A model generated the notes under the pieces. That model saw only the letters and a program-made list of their open reading frames with translations, was not told the DNA's origin and made no database searches. 43,946 nt of DNA, from contig WRBW01000006.1 of NCBI GenBank assembly GCA_009784345.1, forward strand, positions 1-43,946, read 5' to 3'. Each line of letters starts with the position of its first letter. Positions within the stretch are counted from its first letter, which is position 1. Source of the stretch: Coriobacteriia bacterium. GTDB lineage: Bacteria > Actinomycetota > Coriobacteriia > WRKU01 > WQUG01. Made by a program: the position numbers and the translations under genes. Of this stretch, positions 41,153 to 43,946 are shown in pieces.

Positions 41153-41244
41153 AGTGAGGCAATTCCCGTTTGCAAGTGACATTCCTTTCGTGGATAATAG
41201 CAATTTCAACGTTGGTCAACTATTTTAACAAATAGTATTTCTGG

Positions 41245-41272
41245 TTGACTTACGATAACTTAAAGATAAATA
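41245..41272 (+). promoter_or_regulatory. Candidate promoter of glycosyltransferase cluster
   Basis: TTGACT (41245-41250), a 16-bp spacer and TAAATA (41267-41272) lie 77 bp before the first GT start. A perfect inverted repeat ACTATTT/AAATAGT is just upstream at 41219-41236. GAGAGGAA precedes ATG 41349. Confidence 0.5.
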
Positions 41273-41348
41273 TTTGCTGCTTGTTTGTCGAGGTAGAATT
41301 GGACTATTGTTCACCTGGATTGAATAAACATTTGAGAGGAACGGGTTA

Positions 41349-42647
41349 ATGAGCTCATTGGACAGAAGGCGTATCGCACTTATTGACAGTTCGTCACCTT
41401 TTCACAGAACTCAATCCTTTCAATTGGATGAAATAGCTACTCTACAAGATGCTGGTGCTACAGTTATTAGACTCTCTCCACACATGGAGGAATTGGAAAG
41501 AGATATTGGGGCGCCATATGAGAGTCAATTGTTTCACTGGATAGAGCCAGCATCATACTTCAAGCCAAAAGATGATAAAGCGGCAAGTCTGTTAAAAGGA
41601 TTAGTATTTCGAATATGTAGAATAGTATACTTACTTTTCTTTCATGCGTGGAATTCACTAGTTACTGGCTTGGTATTCTTGTTCTATTTTCGAAAGGGAC
41701 TCAGTTTTGAGGACTGTAGAATTGGAAGGTCCCTGGCAAAGTCTTTTAAGACTTATGGAATTGATTTGGTGTGGGCCGTACAATATCCGTGGATTAAGGC
41801 AGGATTGGTGGGTGCAAACCTATCGGGAATTGGCATTGTGGGTGAGGAGCTTAGTTATTATCGCCCAGATAATCGCAAAAAGAGCATCGTGAGAAAAGAG
41901 GCGCGCCTATTCAAGTCTCTAGACTCGTACCTTGTCGCATCAACTTCGTTTTCAAAATATGCAGAAAGCGTATATTCAATTAAGCCCTATGCAATGAGCT
42001 TAGCGTCGCGCTTTGGACATGTTGATTCGATTTCTCCTACCGAAGATGATTTGAGATGCTTGGTATTTGGAACTATTTCTAAGTACCGCTGTTTCGAGCA
42101 AATACTAGATGCTTTAGTGCTCTTTAGAGATGAGGCGGCACCTCGCAAGGTATTTATTGATTTTGTGGGTGAGGCCTGTGATGATGATAATCAGTCTTTT
42201 AATCAGGAGAGATTGAGAGTAGCCTACAAGGAAAAAATTGTCTCCCGAGGACTTGAAGCTTTTGTGCAGATACTGGATCCGGTGCCTTTAGACGATAGAG
42301 TTGGGCTGCCTAAACGCTATGATGTTGGCTTTCTATTTTTTGACGTACCAGGGGGTATCGACTATCTGAATGCTGAACCGACTCGATTGTGGACATATAT
42401 GGGCTCTGGACTTGCGTTGCTTGGCATGAATACCCCTGGTTTAAGGACGTATATAGTTAAAGCGCAGGCGGGCATAGTTGTCGATGGTTTTTCGCCAGAA
42501 TCAATCGCAGATGGATTGAGGAGGTTTGTCGCTCTGACTAATGAAGAGATAGATAAATTTAAGTCCAATTCATTAAGGGTTGCAGTTGAGAGATCTTGGG
42601 AAATGCAAAAACCACATTTTCTGCAGCTCTTCACGAAAGCTCTCTAA
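41349..42647 (+). CDS. Putative family 4 (GT-B) glycosyltransferase
   Basis: The 432-aa protein lacks a signal peptide, and a hydrophobic stretch near residues 87-118 may contact the membrane. The second half has GT-B features: LVFGTISKYRCFEQILDAL, VFIDFVGEA, and an EPTRLWTYMGSGLALLGMNTPGLRTYI segment that corresponds to the donor-binding E-x7-E region of GT4 enzymes. A closing glycan-cluster helix ends it. The codons are A+T-rich (many AGA, ATA, TTT), unlike the core genes, suggesting transfer. Acceptor and donor are unknown. Confidence 0.7.
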   Translation: MSSLDRRRIALIDSSSPFHRTQSFQLDEIATLQDAGATVIRLSPHMEELERDIGAPYESQLFHWIEPASYFKPKDDKAASLLKGLVFRICRIVYLLFFHAWNSLVTGLVFLFYFRKGLSFEDCRIGRSLAKSFKTYGIDLVWAVQYPWIKAGLVGANLSGIGIVGEELSYYRPDNRKKSIVRKEARLFKSLDSYLVASTSFSKYAESVYSIKPYAMSLASRFGHVDSISPTEDDLRCLVFGTISKYRCFEQILDALVLFRDEAAPRKVFIDFVGEACDDDNQSFNQERLRVAYKEKIVSRGLEAFVQILDPVPLDDRVGLPKRYDVGFLFFDVPGGIDYLNAEPTRLWTYMGSGLALLGMNTPGLRTYIVKAQAGIVVDGFSPESIADGLRRFVALTNEEIDKFKSNSLRVAVERSWEMQKPHFLQLFTKAL

Positions 42648-42652
42648 TTAAC

Positions 42653-43537
42653 ATGGTCGGTAAAGTTGAAATTGGCATAGTGATAGCTGCTTATCAGAGC
42701 GCTGACACGATAGATCGAGCAATAAAGTCAGTGATTGGACAAACTGCTCCTTGCTGGCAATTGGTGGTGGTTGACGACGGGTCATCGGATGAAACCTTTG
42801 CAGCAGCGAGTACGTACTCGAGGAGTGATGCTCGAATACAAGTCATCAGACAGAAGAATTCCGGTGCGGCGCTCGCTAGGCACGCAGGAATTCAAAAGTT
42901 AAAAACAGAGTATGTGTGTTACCTCGATGCTGATGATGAGTTGGCGCCAGATTACCTCGAATTCATGCTACGTTTCACGTCTAGCAATCCGGGATACGTT
43001 ATATATGGTGTCAATATCCTTTGCGTAACTGATGATGAGCGGTCTATGCTTTGGTCTAATGAGAGTCAAAGAGTGGTGTCACTAGTGGAGATGGAGCAGG
43101 AATACAGCATGGCACTCAGTGGTGCGTGGGTTGCCAAAGATGAATACGATAATGTCGGAGGTTTTGCTGCATATAATACTTACTGTGAGGATTTTTATCT
43201 TCTGATGAGGTTGCTGATTGTTGGTGAAGCAATTGTTTCTGGTCAGCCCTTGTATTATTACCATATAAATGTGCATGATCAGAAGTCAACTAAGAGACTT
43301 AGGATATTCATAAGCGTTATTCGAACGCTTTATCACCTGAAGTGGCACCATGTATCAAATGAGCGGCAAAAACAGATTTTGGCGAGAATGATTCTGATGA
43401 ATTTCGAGCGCATGTGGGATAGGTACATTAATGAGACGCTCAGGCACCTGCTTCACCGGTTTACTCGCACCGTTACTGGCAATAACCTTTACCAATATGG
43501 ACTACGACAACTTAAGGGTATTATTAAGAGGGGATAA
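42653..43537 (+). CDS. Glycosyltransferase family 2
   Basis: A GT-A enzyme starting MVGKVEIGIVIAAYQSADTIDRAI, then VVVDDGSSDETF, the YLDADDELAPDYLE metal-binding motif, and an acceptor region. It is 294 aa from ATG 42653, which lies 5 bp after the upstream stop. The frame is open to 42596 inside the previous gene without support. It probably adds a sugar to a surface polysaccharide. A+T-rich codon use matches its neighbours. Confidence 0.85.
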   Translation: MVGKVEIGIVIAAYQSADTIDRAIKSVIGQTAPCWQLVVVDDGSSDETFAAASTYSRSDARIQVIRQKNSGAALARHAGIQKLKTEYVCYLDADDELAPDYLEFMLRFTSSNPGYVIYGVNILCVTDDERSMLWSNESQRVVSLVEMEQEYSMALSGAWVAKDEYDNVGGFAAYNTYCEDFYLLMRLLIVGEAIVSGQPLYYYHINVHDQKSTKRLRIFISVIRTLYHLKWHHVSNERQKQILARMILMNFERMWDRYINETLRHLLHRFTRTVTGNNLYQYGLRQLKGIIKRG

Positions 43538-43600
43538 TCAAATCCCAGCATGCTTTTTAGAACAAGAATGTAGAATCTAAGGTGAAATATAAATAGAGTA

Positions 43601-43946
43601 ATGAGGTTAAAGTTGCGCGATAATTATGAGTCCTATAATCCACTTATTTCGATTATTATTCCACTCTATAATCGAAAAGACACTATAGAGCGTGCCATTG
43701 AAAGCTTGGTTTCTCAGTCATATCAAAATTGGGAGCTCATCATTGTTGATGATTGTTCGATAGATGAATCAATCTCAAAAGTTGAAGCATATAGTGATTC
43801 ACGCATTAGGCTACTCAAGCGCTCAAGTAATGCCGGCTACCTGTCTGCGCGCAATGCAGGACTATCGGTTATGCGGGGAGAGTGGTTTGGGTTTCTCGAC
43901 AGTGATGATGCGTTAACAAGTGATGCGCTTGAGCGTGTGGTCCACA
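43601..43946 (+). CDS. Glycosyltransferase family 2 (3' end outside window)
   Basis: The partial frame reads MRLKLRDNYESYNPLISIII, then YNRKDTIERAIESLVSQSYQNW, IVDDCSIDES and FLDSDDALTSDAL, all typical GT2 landmarks. It runs off the window after about 115 codons. ATG 43601 and TTG 43613 are both possible; the latter has GAGG at 43603-43606. The downstream sequence needed to name substrate and length is missing. Confidence 0.85.
   Translation, partial: MRLKLRDNYESYNPLISIIIPLYNRKDTIERAIESLVSQSYQNWELIIVDDCSIDESISKVEAYSDSRIRLLKRSSNAGYLSARNAGLSVMRGEWFGFLDSDDALTSDALERVVH

Overview
The window looks like chromosome of a Coriobacteriia-type actinobacterium (Actinomycetota) of moderate G+C. That placement is an inference from gene content and order: ybeY-dgkA-era-recO, miaB-miaA-dapF-dapL-hflX-lexA, a DapL-type lysine/DAP route, an AhbD-like heme synthase, SelB, and a tmRNA whose tag ends NYALAA. 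No tRNA, rRNA, CRISPR array or origin was seen.

Region 1 (1-17.2 kb) is a compact housekeeping core. It holds ybeY (5' cut), dgkA, era, recO, an acetamidase-like gene, hom-thrB, a convergent selB, rny, an unassigned GHKL ATPase, miaB, miaA, dapF, dapL and hflX. Many of these abut or overlap, so translational coupling is likely.

Region 2 (17.2-18.9 kb) is the lexA/ssrA regulatory knot. lexA has a consensus promoter with an operator-like site between -35 and -10. The divergent direction carries a possible promoter, two more LexA-like half-site pairs and an unannotated 38-codon membrane micropeptide. A chain of strong hairpins follows, then tmRNA, then a nested inverted repeat right after its CCA end.

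Region 3 (19-34 kb) mixes tetrapyrrole genes (HemN-like radical SAM protein, hemB, AhbD-like protein with a GHP-repeat N-terminus, hemL) with surface-polysaccharide genes (GtrA-like protein, manC, GT2, two large membrane proteins, galU, nucleotide-sugar dehydrogenase). rpmB, a TudS/DUF523 protein and two strong terminators are also here. A divergent ZIP permease/DtxR-family pair follows, with a perfect 18-bp palindrome between the two genes.

Region 4 (36-41.2 kb) is an accessory island of toxin-antitoxin cassettes. In order it holds a toxin/antitoxin/SecB-like chaperone (TAC) operon, a RelBE-type pair with a textbook autoregulated promoter, an AbiEi/AbiEii pair whose toxin gene has two frameshifts, two 3' remnants of a probable zeta-toxin-like ATPase, and a decayed IS3-family element. 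Copies of one sequence family (core CACACCTTCGCAGG, all on the + strand) lie between and around every TA module. The two best copies form 164-bp direct repeats flanking abiE. I think this repeat-punctuated TA array is the most interesting feature of the window.

Region 5 (41.3 kb to the end) is an A+T-richer glycosyltransferase cluster (GT4-like, GT2, GT2 cut by the window end), probably part of a horizontally acquired capsule or exopolysaccharide locus.
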